This document shows, one piece after another, positions 31,501 to 44,311 of a stretch of DNA of 64,000 nucleotides; positions within the stretch are counted from its first letter, which is position 1, and every line of letters starts with the position of its first letter. The position numbers and the translations under genes were made by a program. This DNA comes from Citrus sinensis. Taxonomy: Eukaryota > Streptophyta > Magnoliopsida > Sapindales > Rutaceae. Location of the stretch: positions 8,308,001-8,372,000 of the forward strand of contig NC_068564.1 of assembly GCF_022201045.2 (NCBI RefSeq). The letters are read 5' to 3'. The notes under the pieces were generated by a model. It was not told the DNA's origin, did not search any database, and saw only the letters and a list, made by a program, of their open reading frames with translations.

Positions 31501-32715
31501 CGGCTGTGGAAGAAAGAAAAAAATGGATTTAGGGTTTTTCAATGGTTTTTATCATTGAGATCACTATGGTGCCATAGTATTTTTCTTTGGGCAGACAACT
31601 TTGAATTTTTTGCATTTAAGTCCAAAAATAGTTTTGGGCTTAATGAATCTTAGTTTTAGCCCCAATTGAAATTGAGCTTATTGGATTAAAATGTATATAT
31701 AAAATTTGACACATTAAATTTATTTTTGGTCCAAAAGTTTTATTTTTAAAAAAAAATTATTTATTTTCTTTCAAAATTAAAATTGGACTAATAATAAATT
31801 TAAAAGCTCAATTTCTCCTAGTCCATTAACAACGACAAGCCTATAGAAGATGGACATTGACAAGAAGCCCAATGAAGATTAGGCTTAGGGTTAATGTATT
31901 TTTCTATTTTAGGAAAGCCATGAATTAAGATTATTTAATTATTTTTCTATATGTTATGTTTTGGATGATAACATGCCATGATAACATGTCATATAGAATA
32001 GGTAGGGCCACTCTATGCATAATGATACATGTCATTCATTAATTATGAATCTCATTATATTATTTGAAATTTGCATATGCTTAATAATATTGGATATCAT
32101 CTAGATAATATTATAGGAAGCATGCAATTAACAATATATAATTAATGTATGTTTTAAAAGGAAAAACCAATTTGAAAATATTGCGTGGGAGAGGGAAATT
32201 TCCAGATAAATTTTCCCACGGGCTTTATTTTTAGTTCAATAATAAAATTATATATATACCTCAACTTCATGATACGATAATGCTCTCTTTGAAGGGTATA
32301 TATATTAGACATTTTATTTGATGAACTTCTTCAAAAATAAAATTGAAATATTTTTCAATCGATTGTTCACCCCAACGGTGACTATTGATATGAAAAATAC
32401 ATAGATTGAAAAAATGGTTGTACACTCAACTAAATTTTGTTATTAACCTTCCTAACGAAATTCTGGTAACAAATTTAGTCCTAAAAGGATAACGATAATT
32501 ATTTATCATGTCTCTATATGAAAGTAAATAATCCAATGGATAATTAGGGCTAGTAAGTGTAGACATGGTTTCCCCAACGGATAGCTTGTCAAAGCGGTAC
32601 TAGATTATCGTTACAATAAATTAAAATGCATTTATGGTTTTTTTTTGCATTTTTGTTATTTATTGTAAATATTGTTTCAAAGTGTTTATGCATTTCTATT
32701 TTGTTTTTTCAGAAA

Positions 32716-33439
32716 ATGTCTTCCATCAACCCATTATTAATAATCCTTGTTAAAAATGAACTTACTGGCGAAAACTTACTTAGATTGGAAACACAATCTA
32801 TTTAATATTCTCACTGCTAAGGGCTGCAAATATTTGTTGACCCAGCCATGCTCACCAGAACCAACATTATACGATTATAGAAATAAGAGGGAGCCTTATA
32901 AGAAATGGTACGAAGCTAACAAAATGGTTAAGTGTTATATATTGGCTTCAATTTCCGTGGAACTGCATAAGAAACATCGGAGCATGGAAACAACCACTGA
33001 AATAATGGCTAGTCTTCATCAGATGTTTGGGCAAAATACTCATTTTGCCAGAGAAGCAGCGTTAAATCGTATTACAGATACTAAGATGGAAGAGGGCACA
33101 AGGTTTCGTGATCATGTCCTCAAAATGATGAACTATTTGAATGAAGTAGAGATACATGGTGTTCAAATCGATGATAAAACAAGGATTAATATGGTGATTG
33201 AATCTTTGCCTGATACATTCAAAGACTTTAAGGTCGGGTATATCTTCAACAATAAAGATATGACCTTAATTGAATTGATGCACGAATTGCATGCTATAGA
33301 AGAATTTTATCATAGTAGAAAACTTCTTGGAAAAGGATTCTCGTCAAGGCCTAAGTCGAAAGACATGAATAAGCAAGAAAGAGTTGGGATGAGCAAATTG
33401 TCCACTAAAAGAGGTGGCAAGCCAAAAGGCAAGTGTTAA
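32716..33439 (+). pseudogene. Angela-type gag with one frameshift
   Basis: The likely start is ATG 32716 (MSSINPLL..), 15 codons before the region ELTGEN. One extra T at about 32776 shifts the frame. The rest is open from 32747 for 230 codons, with copia gag landmarks: DWKHNLFNILTAKGCKYLLT, then KWYEANKMVKCYILASIS, then a UBN2-type helix region with INMVIESLPDTFKDF. Just after the stop, a degraded zinc knuckle can be followed (C..CG..GH...DCPK positions with stops, about 33437-33480). Confidence 0.85.
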
Positions 33440-34920
33440 AATGTGGATAGAAGGGTCACTAGAAAAAAGATTGTCCTAAGATTATTAAAATCAGTATAGG
33501 AAATCTTTAAGCTTCCTAATTAGTTCAGATTTCTATTGATTCATGCAATAGTGAATTATGAGATAACTAATCTTATTTGTAATTTATTTATTTGGTTTTC
33601 AGGAAACCAAGAGATTAAGTGAAGAAAGCTTCAAACAACAGTTGAGGACATGCTAGTTTATATCAATTGAAAGGCTAGATCAATTTTACGAGACTTTAGT
33701 TTTGATATCTGTCTTTATTATTCCAAATATTAGAGGAATTTAATTTCGGTGGCTTGTTTTAATAAACAAGAGTACACTGTTATTTTTTGATCCTCTGTTT
33801 ATTACTTATTTTGGTTATTTATAAAGAAAATTTGTATCATATAAGTCCATTGATCTATTCAAAGCAAGATATAATGATAAATAGTTTATGCATTTATCTA
33901 AGAAAATAAATGTTTCTTCTAACCAATATCACCTCCATATTTATGCTTAAGTCATATAAACTATAATAAGATTCTAAGAAAATGATTAATGATAGGCTTG
34001 TTGGCCTATTAAGATTGATCATTGTAACTCTATAAATCTTATTTAGAAAAGTAATATGATAAGGATGCTCTTTTTGAGCTAAAAGTATAACATTGTATTG
34101 GATGATTTAGCGCATACAAATGTATACGGACTAATCAGTTTACATGTTATAAGACGTTTTGAGTATTCTATCAATCTTGTTGATGAATATTCATTTCATA
34201 TATCTTTGTCTAAATGCGTCATGATTCCATTGCTTTTGAAATTCAAAAGGGTACATAGATAAGACATAAGCAATTAGACAGGAATATAAAAGAACTTCAA
34301 TATGATCGAAACAAAGAATATCTCTCTGGAGAATTCAAGCTCCATTTGGTTGTCAAATGGGATAAACTCCCACATATAATTAACACTATGATACAATAGT
34401 GTAATTAAATGGAGAAACAAGATTCTTTTGGATAAGACAAGATATATGTTAAGTGGTTTATCATTTACCTTTTTGATTCAAGATACTAATATTTAAAACT
34501 GCAAAGTTTATTAAAATTAGTTTCATCTACCTCCATGTTTGCTACTCTAAGAAATTATGAAAAAGTCACAAATATAGTTTGAGACACATTCGTATTTGGA
34601 GTTTACTAGTATTTGTACTAGAATCAGAGGTAGAGAAGATGGATTCGTGTTCAAAAGCTTGCATGTTTTAGGTATCTTAAAGGAATAAGGGAAAGTCCGA
34701 ATTATAGTCCTCAAGACAGGAATGTATTATAGACATATTCTTTGAGGAAGACTATATAAATGACTTATAACCTAAGAGTAAAGTAAAATTAGAGAAATAT
34801 AAAAAGGGGGGATCAGGTTGATGCTCAGCTTTATGGAATAGAAAGAACAACAACAACCAGCTAATCAACACAAGATTATCCTTAAACAACAATCATTTTT
34901 AGAATATCATCGTAGTGGGA
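33440..34920 (+). other. Deleted and decayed pol region of the Angela-like element
   Basis: No domain can be followed for more than a few codons. A phrase near 34664 (GCATGTTTTAGGTATCTTAAAGG) may be what is left of an RNase H segment (RYLKG). AGTGGGAGGG at 34914-34923 is a polypurine tract next to the 3' LTR. Confidence 0.5.
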
Positions 34921-35844
34921 GGGTAATTAAATTGATTGGACAATTGAAATATCAATTTAATTAACAATGTGGTACAAAAGATTGTACAGTAAAGAAATCA
35001 ATATAGTCTCGGTCGAATTATTATTCGAAAACACTATCCCATATAGCATATATACAATTATGGAGGTCAATTCCAATCTTTTAGTGGAGTAGATTTGTAA
35101 TTAAATAATTGGGCGAATTTAATTACATGCCTAATTATTGTAGCCACTATTGTATATACCTATATGATCCTTGGGTTAGCTCATTTAATTGAATGCACCG
35201 CTACTTGATTAATAAGTAAGATAACTAGTTATTTGGGTTAAAAGTCTAAATATATTATTCAGTGGGAGACTTCATATAATGTGCTTGTGCCTAAGGGGTC
35301 TTATGTTATTTTACAAGGTGGGCCCCTATGACAAGAAGAAGCAACGTTACTTTTGATTTTATTATTTTTAATTTAAATCAAATTTGATTTAATAGAATTA
35401 AAAATATAAAAATATGGAGTTTAGGGTTTCCACTAAGATAGAGATATAAAATGACATATTTTCTCCCAAAAAAAAAAGAGGAGGCCACATTATACAGATC
35501 AGAGAAAAATATTTTCTCTCTAATTTTGAGAGAAAAAATTTCTCCTGCTGGTTGCTTTTAGTGGTGATAAAGACACCCACATGTTAAGTACAGATCAAAC
35601 CTGAGTCATAACTTAGAAAATCATTGGTGATGGGTCGTGATCTAACAAGTGTGGTGGCGGCGGATTGTGATCTAACAGGCGTGGTGGTGATGGATCGTGA
35701 TTTGGGAAGGCTGGATTAATTTCAATTATTCATCTTCTCGGATAGTAAATGTATGATTTTCTAGATTATGTATTCCTATATATTGTATTAGATCGGTCCT
35801 AAAAGTTTTTATAAAAATTTAAAAAAACTGATTTTTTTCCATCA
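34921..35844 (+). repeat. 3' LTR of the Angela-like element, lacking its 5' part
   Basis: Aligns with 29914-30833 of the 5' LTR with many differences. The missing part starts exactly at the polypurine tract, so the LTR begins at the internal phrase GTAATTAAATTGATTGG. Confidence 0.8.
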
Positions 35845-35849
35845 CTCAC

Positions 35850-36243
35850 AATCTGGGAAGCCTTTTTCATTCGGCCACCCCTCCATTGAAGATGTTGCAA
35901 ACCGCTTCGTGGGGTAAACCAGCCAGCAAATGACAACACTCATCCACTGGTTGAGGTTCACCGCCAGGTGAGAATTAATGAACTCAATCAGCGACATAAT
36001 GAGCTGCTTTGCCAATTGAATGAGGAAAAGGAATGGGAGACGATGGTGAAGCAGATGAGGACGGGGAAAGAGAGTCAGCCGTGTTGGTGGGAAACCCCGG
36101 TTGACGAGCTCAACCATCAGGAGCTACTTCAAATGGGTGCAACAATTGATGATCTGCATAAAACGTTTCTTTCCAAACTCAATGAAAAGACAGCTAATGC
36201 CTCTTCCTCTATGGCACCTCCTATGTATTTTTGTCATAAATAA
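35850..36243 (+). pseudogene. Type I MADS-box pseudogene C, 3' part
   Basis: Resumes after the CTCAC duplication with AATCTGGGAAGCC. The phrase FGHPSIEDVANRFVG is kept, then a TAA follows where intact copies have TTGAAC (GTGGGGTAAACC). The distal part is open in pieces (INELNQRHNELLCQLNEEKEW, ESQPCWWETPVDELN) to the PPMYF tail and TAA at 36241. With the early indel, this stop and the insertion, the copy is dead three times over. Confidence 0.88.
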
Positions 36244-37394
36244 TATACCTCATTCCTTTTGATTTAGTGTTTGCTTAAAAAAAATTATGATGAAACATGT
36301 CCAAATGATAACTTGAAAATTAAGAATGCAACTTATTGTTGCGCCTAAAAATTTGATATCAAATGCTAAACACAGCTATCAACCGAAAGAAATGGAATTT
36401 TCCACCATGTGGGCAAATGCCGATGATATAATTTGAGAAAAAAAACCTTAATTGATGTGCCCTGGATATAATTAATCTGGTCAGAATAATTCGCAGTCAT
36501 ACTCAAGTTAGTTTGTCATTCAAAGTAATTATTAAGTGACTCACTGGTACTCAAATTACTCTGTCATTCAAGTATTTATTAACTTATTCGCTTTTCAACG
36601 ACATCGAGATATTTATAAATCATGATAGCAAATAGATAATTATGTTCTCAAAAAAGAAGTGAGCCGTGTAGGAAGTCTATCTAATTTTAAATATATTTGC
36701 AATTCCTTCACTTGAAGAAGGATCAATGACCCTTTAAATCACACAAATTTATGCTATATATATAACATAAGGAACGTACTAAAGGACTTTTTATTCCAAA
36801 ATTAAATAGGATTTTCTTTTTAAAAAAAAGAACAAAAAAGAAAAGGGAGAGATGAGATGAATGAGAGAGAACAGTTAAAAAAAAAAAAGAGAAAGAGAGA
36901 ACATGGGAAAAAAATCATAGAAATTAGTGTGCAAAACTTAATTTTTCGTGTCATTAAATATTTATAAAATCTTCAACCTTTGATTTAAAGGTTTTAAATT
37001 GGTGAAAAAACCTAATTTTAAAGGGTCACTAATCCATGCTTTATTTGAAATTTGATTAAAGACAAAGATAAGGAATTTAGTGGGTAATAAAAATATACCC
37101 AAGTAAACACCTACACACACACACACACACAAGTTTGGGATAGAAATTAATTAAAAATATTACCCAGAAAACATCATTCCTTATCTCAAAATCTTACTCG
37201 ACCTCAGGTCACTGGATTGAAAGTGAATTCACATCCAATCAAACTGGGCCTATGGGACTTTTTGTTCCACATAATTTCTTTTTATACGAAGGAATGGTTC
37301 TTTTGAACTTAAAATCTTAACACAAAATTCTCAACCATTCAAGTAAAGTGGAACTGTCAAGAATTTAAAAAAGTGAAGTTAAATTAAATTTATC
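36244..37394. repeat. 3' flank of MADS copy C
   Basis: Aligns with the 3' flank of the intact gene (56426-57460 and 59975-60070): ATCATAGAAATTA.TGTGCAAAACTTA and the CTTTTGAA.TTAAAATCTTAAC phrase. It holds a (CA)n microsatellite at about 37112-37131 and A/G-rich runs near 36830-36910. The match breaks off at about 37395, where copia DNA begins. No gene. Confidence 0.7.
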
Positions 37395-37976
37395 TTGGAG
37401 AGCTAAAGGCAAAGCTGAAGTGTTTGGATTTCAAGAAAATGAATGAAACGGAGAGAAAATGTTTAAGAAAGTTGAGAGAGTAATGAAGAATGAATTGCTA
37501 TTCAATCGTATACTGTACTTTCTGATTACAATAATTTATATACTAGATCCAGAATGTTGTACACACGTTGAGTATGTTAGCTGAATCTAAGCTTAGCAAC
37601 AAAAACGTTCTTAACAACCTTTTAACTAACATGCTAACTCAGCAGATTACCCATCAGCACATCTAACAAACAAAACTAATTAATTCATTAATTTTCATAA
37701 TAAGCACTATCTTAACAGCCCCCTTCAAGCTCAAGGTTTAGAAACAACGTTGAGCTTGGTTCTAAGATAGTTAAAATGATCAATAGCTAAAGGTTTAGTG
37801 AGAATATCAGCTACTTGTTCATAGATGGGAACATGATGAATTTCAATCTCCTTTCTTGCAATGTGATCTTTGACAAAATGCAAATCAAGCTCAATATGTT
37901 TTGTTTTTTAATGATACTTTGGATTACTGACTAATGCTTCAACACTTCTGTTATCATAATTGAGTATTGGAGTATG
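37395..37976 (-). mobile_element. Ty1/copia 3' end: RNase H tail, polypurine tract and LTR
   Basis: On the minus strand, 37960-37740 reads as the end of copia RNase H (TKHIELDLHFVKDH, then IHHVPIYEQVADILTKPL). It is followed by a purine-rich GAAGGGGGC and an LTR that starts TGTTAAGATAGTGC (about 37716) and runs to about 37395, with a TATA-like TATATAAATTATTG. A stop interrupts the RNase H. The rest of the element is gone. Confidence 0.8.
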
Positions 37977-38104
37977 TTGTAGCTGCACATATAATATGAT
38001 TAAACGGACCTTATTCAAAATATTTATGCAATTGAAAATATCTCAAATATTTTATTAATCAGAAAATAAATTAATATGCTTTAAAAGAGCATATAATCCC
38101 AACA
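37977..38104 (-). repeat. LTR start fragment related to the Angela-like element
   Basis: Read on the minus strand from 38104 (TGTTGGGATTATATGCTC) it matches the first 125 bases or so of the LTR at 29257 with about 85-90% identity. It supports TGTTGGG/TGCTGGG as the true LTR start of that family. Confidence 0.8.
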
Positions 38105-38395
38105 AAAACAACAATCTTGATGTCTATGATTAAGCTAACCAAGATAAGCAAAACGAATCAACGAGAGATCAACAACAGAACAACAACGCAAGGCAAATTT
38201 AAAGTGGTTCGGCCACCGATATGCTTATATCCACTGTGAAAATATGAACCAACCTTTCACTGAATGAGAGTTTACAAGATACAGATTTACAAAGAAGATA
38301 TAATGGAATCAACATCATGACATGCCAAAATATGTCAAACGAAGATACAACTCAAACAAAAGAGAGGGATACTGAGCATTTTAAAGGTTCCGAAG
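38105..38395. repeat. LTR-like fragment with the GTGGTTCGGC motif
   Basis: Holds AAAGTGGTTCGGCCACCGATATGC and TATATCCACTGTG, the third occurrence of this plant LTR phrase in the window. It is bounded by the LTR fragment on one side and the LINE start on the other. Confidence 0.45.
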
Positions 38396-40132
38396 ATGTC
38401 GGAAAGCTCCGAAAACCCTGAATCCCATGAAAACCCTAGTTTGCTAAAAACGATTCCACCACCGCTGCCTGAGGATTGTTCTACCAAAAAGGCTCTTTTT
38501 CGCAGCCATGGCATGGACGCGGATTACCCACCACTGCTATCTTTCAAGGATGCACTTATGCCCCATACTCAACAAAGAAGTTTTGATGATACTGAAATGG
38601 ACGAAGAATGGGATTTTGAACCTGGAGATGTAATAGTTGGTGACGATGGTGCCATGCCAACTATTAAATTTTCTCAACGAATCCATGAGAAACTAGTTAA
38701 ACCTTGGCAAAAATTTGTAGTGGTGAAGTTGTTGGGGAGAAATATCGGCTATAAGGTTTTGTGCAATCGGCTAAAGGTCATGTGGCATATGATTCCAGAT
38801 TTTTCAGTAATCGACCTTTAAAACAATTACTTTTTAATTCATCTTAACTCATCAGAGGATGTTGTTTATGCGTTAACTGAGGGGCCATGGGTAATCTTTG
38901 GGCACTATTTAATAGTACAACCTTGGACTCCACAGTTCGATAGCACCATTACAGAGATTGATTCTACAGTTGTTTGGATTCGTTTACTTGGCATGGCATT
39001 CCACTTATATGATAAGCGTATTCTATGAAAGATTGGACAACTTGTGGGGAATGTTATCAAGATTCATTATCATACTGAATTGAGGAAGAGGGGCAAATTT
39101 GCTAGGATTGCTGTTCATATCTCTCTTACTCAGCCGTTGGTGTCCCAGTTCAACTTGGACGGAAGGATTCAGAAGGTTGAATATGAAGGGCTGCTGATCA
39201 TATGCTATCAATGTGGTAAGTATGGTCACAATAGAACGGTTTGTTTTAATAGACAAAATTTGAATGGGGTTAATGAGGCCAACTCTGAGAACAGTCCACT
39301 TGCTAACGAATCAGTTGATAAGATTGGTGTCTCAACTGTGGCCAATAGCACCAGCGAGAGGTTTGGCCCATGGATGGTTGTGGTGCGGAAAGGGAGAGCT
39401 AGAGTAGTTGTGGACAAGGAGAACATTACTGACTCGGAAAGGAATCAGCGAAATAATTTTAATACTACCTCTCGTTTTGCTACTTTATCTGTTGATTATA
39501 ATGCACCTACCGTGGAGGAGTTTGCTGTTCAGAACCCCATACATGCCCCTCCCCAGCAACCAACCACATCCATTACCGATCACTTCAACACTCGAAAGAA
39601 CACTACTCTGAAAACCTTTCACACCCTAAAACCTCATAACCATATGTCCAAAGGTAAACAAGTGGCCAAACCACAGTTTCTAAAACCTAAGCAACAACAC
39701 TCTACCGCCTCCAGTTCCATGCATGCAAAGCTACGTCCCCATGTTACCAAAATCCTATCCCACACTACTAATGACCCCAACCCAAGTCCCTTAAGACTTA
39801 CTCCTAGTGATCCCGTTGAATTTACTTTCAACTTGACAACCCTTGATCCCACAAAACATACTGCCGTCACTTTACCTATTAGATGCCACTGCAGGTCAGT
39901 CACCAAGTGAAAAAACTGCTGCCAACCCTGAACAGTAACTTCCTCCAAAGCAACTCGCGGACCCTCCCGATGGCAAGGATGAAGGGGATGGTAATGTAAT
40001 GGCGAATTATGAGGATGGTTCTCAACCTGTATTTGGACATGAAGGTGAAGACATTATGTCCGATGATGAGAACACGATTGTTAATGAGACTCCTGGAGTA
40101 CATGAAGGAATGATGGTGGGGCTTAGTGTGTA
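38396..40132 (+). pseudogene. LINE ORF1 (DUF4283 / zinc knuckle), broken
   Basis: Opens with MSESSENPESHENP and an acidic N-terminus, then the DUF4283-type region (FSQRIHEKLVKPW..VVKLLGRNIGY...). A frame break at about 38800 is followed by DVVYALTEGPWVIFGHYLIVQPW in another frame, a stop near 39028 and a long open piece from 39044. That piece holds the basic region and the CCHC knuckle CYQCGKYGHNRTVC. A last frame change near 39890 leads to an acidic tail ending at 40132. ORF1 proteins bind the element RNA. Confidence 0.82.
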
Positions 40133-40172
40133 AGCCGTTCTTGCTCGCCCACTTTTGTACATAATTTTCTTT

Positions 40173-43100
40173 ATGATGATATCAATCCTATTCTGGAATG
40201 TCCAAAGGGCAAGGTCCCTAACTTTTAGACGAGCTTTTGTTACTCTAGTGAAGAACTATAATTCTACAGTTGTAGCAATTTTCGAGCCAAGAATCAGTGG
40301 TAAGAAAGCAGATGATTTTATTTAAAAAAAGTGGTTTTGATCGCTCACATCGAGTGGAGGCTACTGGTTTCTTTGGAGGTATTTGGATTTTATGGCGAGA
40401 TTTCTTTGACGTTGAGATTGCCTTAAATCATAATTAGTTTATTCACTTGAAAATTAGTGTCCAGAATGTTATTCAAGCTTGGGTCACAACAGTCTATGCG
40501 AGCCCCAATTCAGTTAGACGTCGTGAGCTCTGGCACCAATTGAACTGCATTGCGGGCTCGATGCATGATCCTTGGCTTGTGGAGGGGTGATTTCAATTCA
40601 ATATTGTATGCTGAGGAAAAACGTGGAGGTTCTCAACTGGGCACGGGTATTTGTACAAGTTTTAATTCATGGTTTCATGCTAATCAAATGGTCGATTTAC
40701 CTTTCAATGGCCCTCGTTTCACTTGGGCATGTGGGAGTCTGTCGAAGCGCCTTGATCGTGCTATGAGTAATAAGGAATGGATTCTCAAATTTGATAATTA
40801 TTCGGTTACCTATCTTCCAAGAGTTAATTCTGATCACAGACCGATTTTGGTTCGGTTTGAGCGTAATATTAAATGTATGGGGAGTATTAAGCCTTTCTGA
40901 TTTTTAGCTGCCTAGATGACGAATAGTCGATTTGGGGATTTTATGCATGATAATTGGCATAGAAATATGCCTTATTCTCAAGCAGCTTCTATCTTCACAA
41001 GTAAGGTAGCTACTTGGAATAGAGAAGTGTTTGGCAATATATTTAAATAGAAAAAAGAATTGTTGGCTCGAATTGGCGGGGTTCAGAAAGCCTTGGAACG
41101 TCAGCCTCTCAGTAGCCTGTATCGTCTGGAGGCAAAGTTAAAAAAGAATCTGGAATAAGTATTGTCTTAAGAGGAGTTGTTATGGTATCAAAAATCTCGC
41201 AGAGAGTGGATTAAATATGGGGATCGGAATACATCTTTCTTTCATCAGAAAACTATTACAAGGAGGGCTCGTAATCACATCACTGTGATTAGAGATGATG
41301 TAAGTACTTGGCTTTATGATACACAAGCATTAAAACCCATGTTGTGACCTTTTTCTCTACATTATATAAATCTGATCAGGACACGTATCAGTCGTATCAT
41401 GTGCAAGGGTGGTTTCCTCAAATTGAGCACACTCGCTTGGCGAATCTTGCTATGCTGGTTGATAAGGAGGAAATTCATGAGGCTGTCTGCCAAATGGGCC
41501 CACTCAAAGCTCCTAGAATCGATGGCTTCCCTGCCGGGTTCTATCAGTCTCAGTGGCATATTGTTGGTGAGTCTTTCTGTTCTGGTATAAAGGAAGATTT
41601 TAATTCGCACAATATCCCTAAAGATCTTAGTAAAACTCCCCTAGTCCTAATCCCAAAGATTGAGCGTCCCACATCTTGCAAGATGTATTGCCCTATAAGT
41701 TTATGTACAATGTTTTATAAAACAGTAACCAAGATTCTTGTGACTAGACTCCAAGTTTTACTCCTTAATCTTATTGGACCCCACCAGACAAGCTTTGTCC
41801 CCAGCCGGCATATCACGGAGAACATTATCATTGCTTAGGAGGTTGTCCATCCTATGCGACGAAAGATGGGTAAAAAAGGTTTAATGGCTATTAAGATTGA
41901 TCTAGAGAAAGCATATGATAGATTGAACTGGATTTTTATTCATGAGACTTTAATGGAGCTATCTTTTCCATTCTATCTTGTCTATTTAATAATGGAGTGC
42001 ATTACTTCTAATAGTATGAACATTTTGTGGAATGGTGAATTAACGGGTGATTTTTCCCCCAGCAGAGGTGTTTGGCATGGTGATCTGTTGTCTCCTTATA
42101 TATTTGTTCTCTGTATCGAGAGACTGAGTCATGGGATTTATCGCTCAATCCAGCAAGATTAATGGAAACCTATTCGTTTATCTCAGATGGGTACTCCCCA
42201 AAGCCATTTATTTTTTTGCTGATGATCTATTTCTCCTTGCCGAGGCTTCTAGTGAGCAAGCTTTTTTCATAAATTTGGTCTTAGAAGAATTTTGTTTAAG
42301 CTCTAGCACAAAGGTGAACAAATCTAAGACTCAAGTTTATTTTTCTAAGAATGTCTCAGGGGTTATTGCTGGCCGTTTGGGGCGTGAGTTGGGCTATATA
42401 GTCACAAAAGATTTGGGCAAATACTTAGGCATGCCTCTGCTGCATCGCCGGGTTTCTAAGCAAACTTACCAAGGAATTCTAGATAAAGTGGAGCAAAGAT
42501 TTTCGGGTTGGGCTGCCTCTCAACTGTCCTTTGCAGGGTTTATTACCCTCACCCAGTCTATCCTCCAAGCAATCCCTATTTATGCTACGCAGACTACTAA
42601 TTTGCCAGTTAGTATCAAGACTAAAATTGATCAAGTTTGTAGACGCTTCTTGTGGAGTGGTAATGATGATCTGCGTAAAATGAGTTTAATTAGTTGGCAC
42701 ACTATATGTCAACCGAAGCTGGCTGGTGGGCTAGGATTTAAGAGGTTGGATATTATGAATGAAGCTCTATTATTGAAGGTTTCTTGGAACTTGATCACTA
42801 AGCCTGGTAAGTTTTGTGCCCAAGTGCTAGCTACAAAATACAGAGTATCTCTCTCGGATATCCCCCAATCTCTTCCCACTCGGTACGGCTCTCATTTGTG
42901 GAAATCTGTGGGTTGAGTTTGGGATCACGCCAAGCGGGGTTTACGTTGGAATGCTGGTAATGGCATGAGAATTAAATTTTGGTGGGACTGTTGGGCCACG
43001 GCATCTTATCCCCTTGCGGCTTTTATTTTACAACCAATACCTCATAACCTTTGTGATTTGTATATGGCTAACTTTGTGACTGCAGATGGTTCTTGGAATT

Positions 43101-44277
43101 GGCCAAAATTCAGTTATCTCTTGTCCCATAATGCAGTGATGCGTGTTGCTTCAGTTCATCCTCCTTCGGCGCGTAATGGTGCTGATAAAGCTTACTGGGT
43201 AGTTTCAACACAAGGAAATTTCACAGTGAAGTCAGCGTATGACCTTTTGGCTAAGTCATATTTGTATGAAAGGGATATGATCTGGTGTTTGGCTTGGTCG
43301 TGGAAGGGCCCGTAGAGTATAAAGACTTTCATCTAGTTGGTGCTGCATAATCGCTTGAAGACTCGGGGAGAGTTAGCATCACACCATTTAACCATTGAAC
43401 CACATTGTGAGAAGTGTGGGTATGAGTTGGAGACTACGATACATGTGCTCTGTGATTGTCCTTATTCTAGAGCGGTATGAATTCGACTTCTCTGGGGCCA
43501 TAATCATCATGAGTTCTTTAATGATGATCTTGCAGAATGAATGTCAAGAAATTTGCAAGCTTCAAACAAGTTTCAAGGCAGCAAACTTTGGCGTGTGATG
43601 TTTGGAGTGGCTATTTGGCGGATTTGGTTTTGGCGAAATCAGTTTACTTTTAAGATTATTGGGAGAGCAATACTATTGCAATGGATATCAAAGTTAGGGC
43701 TACTGAAATTCAACGAAGTAATTCATTCTCCTTTGCTGCTGGCATGGCTCGTATCGAAAGATGGATTCGTTGGACTACGCTTGTTTGGCCTTGGATTAAA
43801 TTAAATACAGACGGTGCCAAGAAATCTTCGGGGATTGCAGGAGCTGGTGCCCTAATCCGTGACTTCAAAGGTGTTTGGCAGGTAGGTTAAAGTGCCAATT
43901 TAGGTGTTTGTTTGGTGACTTTAGCTGAGCTCTGGGGTTTATTTCATGGACTATCTATTGCTTGGCAATATGGTTTTCGCAGAGTTTACGTGGAAGTGGA
44001 TAGCATGTGTGTTATGAAGTTAATCTCTAACCCAAACCCTCCTGTCAATGAGTATTTTACTCTCATTCAGGCAATCTAAGACCTCCTCCGGCGTGATTGG
44101 CTGATCAAAGTAGATCATATCTACCGAGAAGCAAATGAAGCAGCAGATTTCCTTGCCTCGTACAACTTTTCTTTTTCTTTGGGTTTACATTACTTTCAAT
44201 CTATTCCTCCAAATATGCTAAGCATATTGATTAATGATGTTCATGGGGTTGCACACTCCCGCTTAGTATTGCCTTAG
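40173..44277 (+). pseudogene. LINE ORF2 (endonuclease, reverse transcriptase, RNase H), broken
   Basis: Begins MMISILFWNVQRARS (the L1 endonuclease start), with GDFNSILYAEEKRGG and SDHRPIL from the same domain by 40860. The RT runs from about 41340 to 42900 and includes LIPKIERPTSCKMYCPIS, the FVPSRHITENI block, IKIDLEKAYDRLNW and FADDLFLL (42215). A zinc-binding and linker region follows. The C-terminal RNase H at about 43790-44250 (KLNTDGAKKSSG, AELWGLFHGL, VEVDSM, REANEAADFLA) is typical of plant L1 elements. At least six stops or shifts are visible (e.g. 40318, 40901, 41836, 42916), so it is inactive. Confidence 0.88.
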
Positions 44278-44311
44278 CTCTCTTAAGAGCCCTTTTATGA
44301 TAAAAAAAAAT

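Larger units (their letters stand above)
29257..35844 (+). mobile_element. Angela-like Ty1/copia element inserted in MADS copy C, mostly deleted
   Basis: The ends are TGCTGGGG and TTCCATCA, flanked by CTCAC on both sides (29252-29256 and 35845-35849). There is a 1577-base 5' LTR, a tRNA-iMet primer site, a long leader with a GC-rich block, a gag of the Angela type and a 3' LTR lacking its first 658 bases or so. Protease, integrase, RT and RNase H are almost wholly missing between 33440 and 34920. It is a non-autonomous or decayed copy, older than the Tat element since the LTRs differ at many sites. Confidence 0.88.
38396..44311 (+). mobile_element. L1-type LINE, nearly full length, decayed
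   Basis: Plant L1 order is complete: ORF1 with a DUF4283-like domain and CCHC knuckle, ORF2 with endonuclease, reverse transcriptase and a C-terminal RNase H, then a short poly(A) (about 44303-44311). Stops and frame changes occur in all parts. It sits between LTR scraps, inside the region that separates two MADS-array units. I could not find a target duplication by eye. Confidence 0.9.

Noticed and set aside
40550-43890. Separate short genes within the LINE
   Set aside because: They are consecutive pieces of one broken ORF2.
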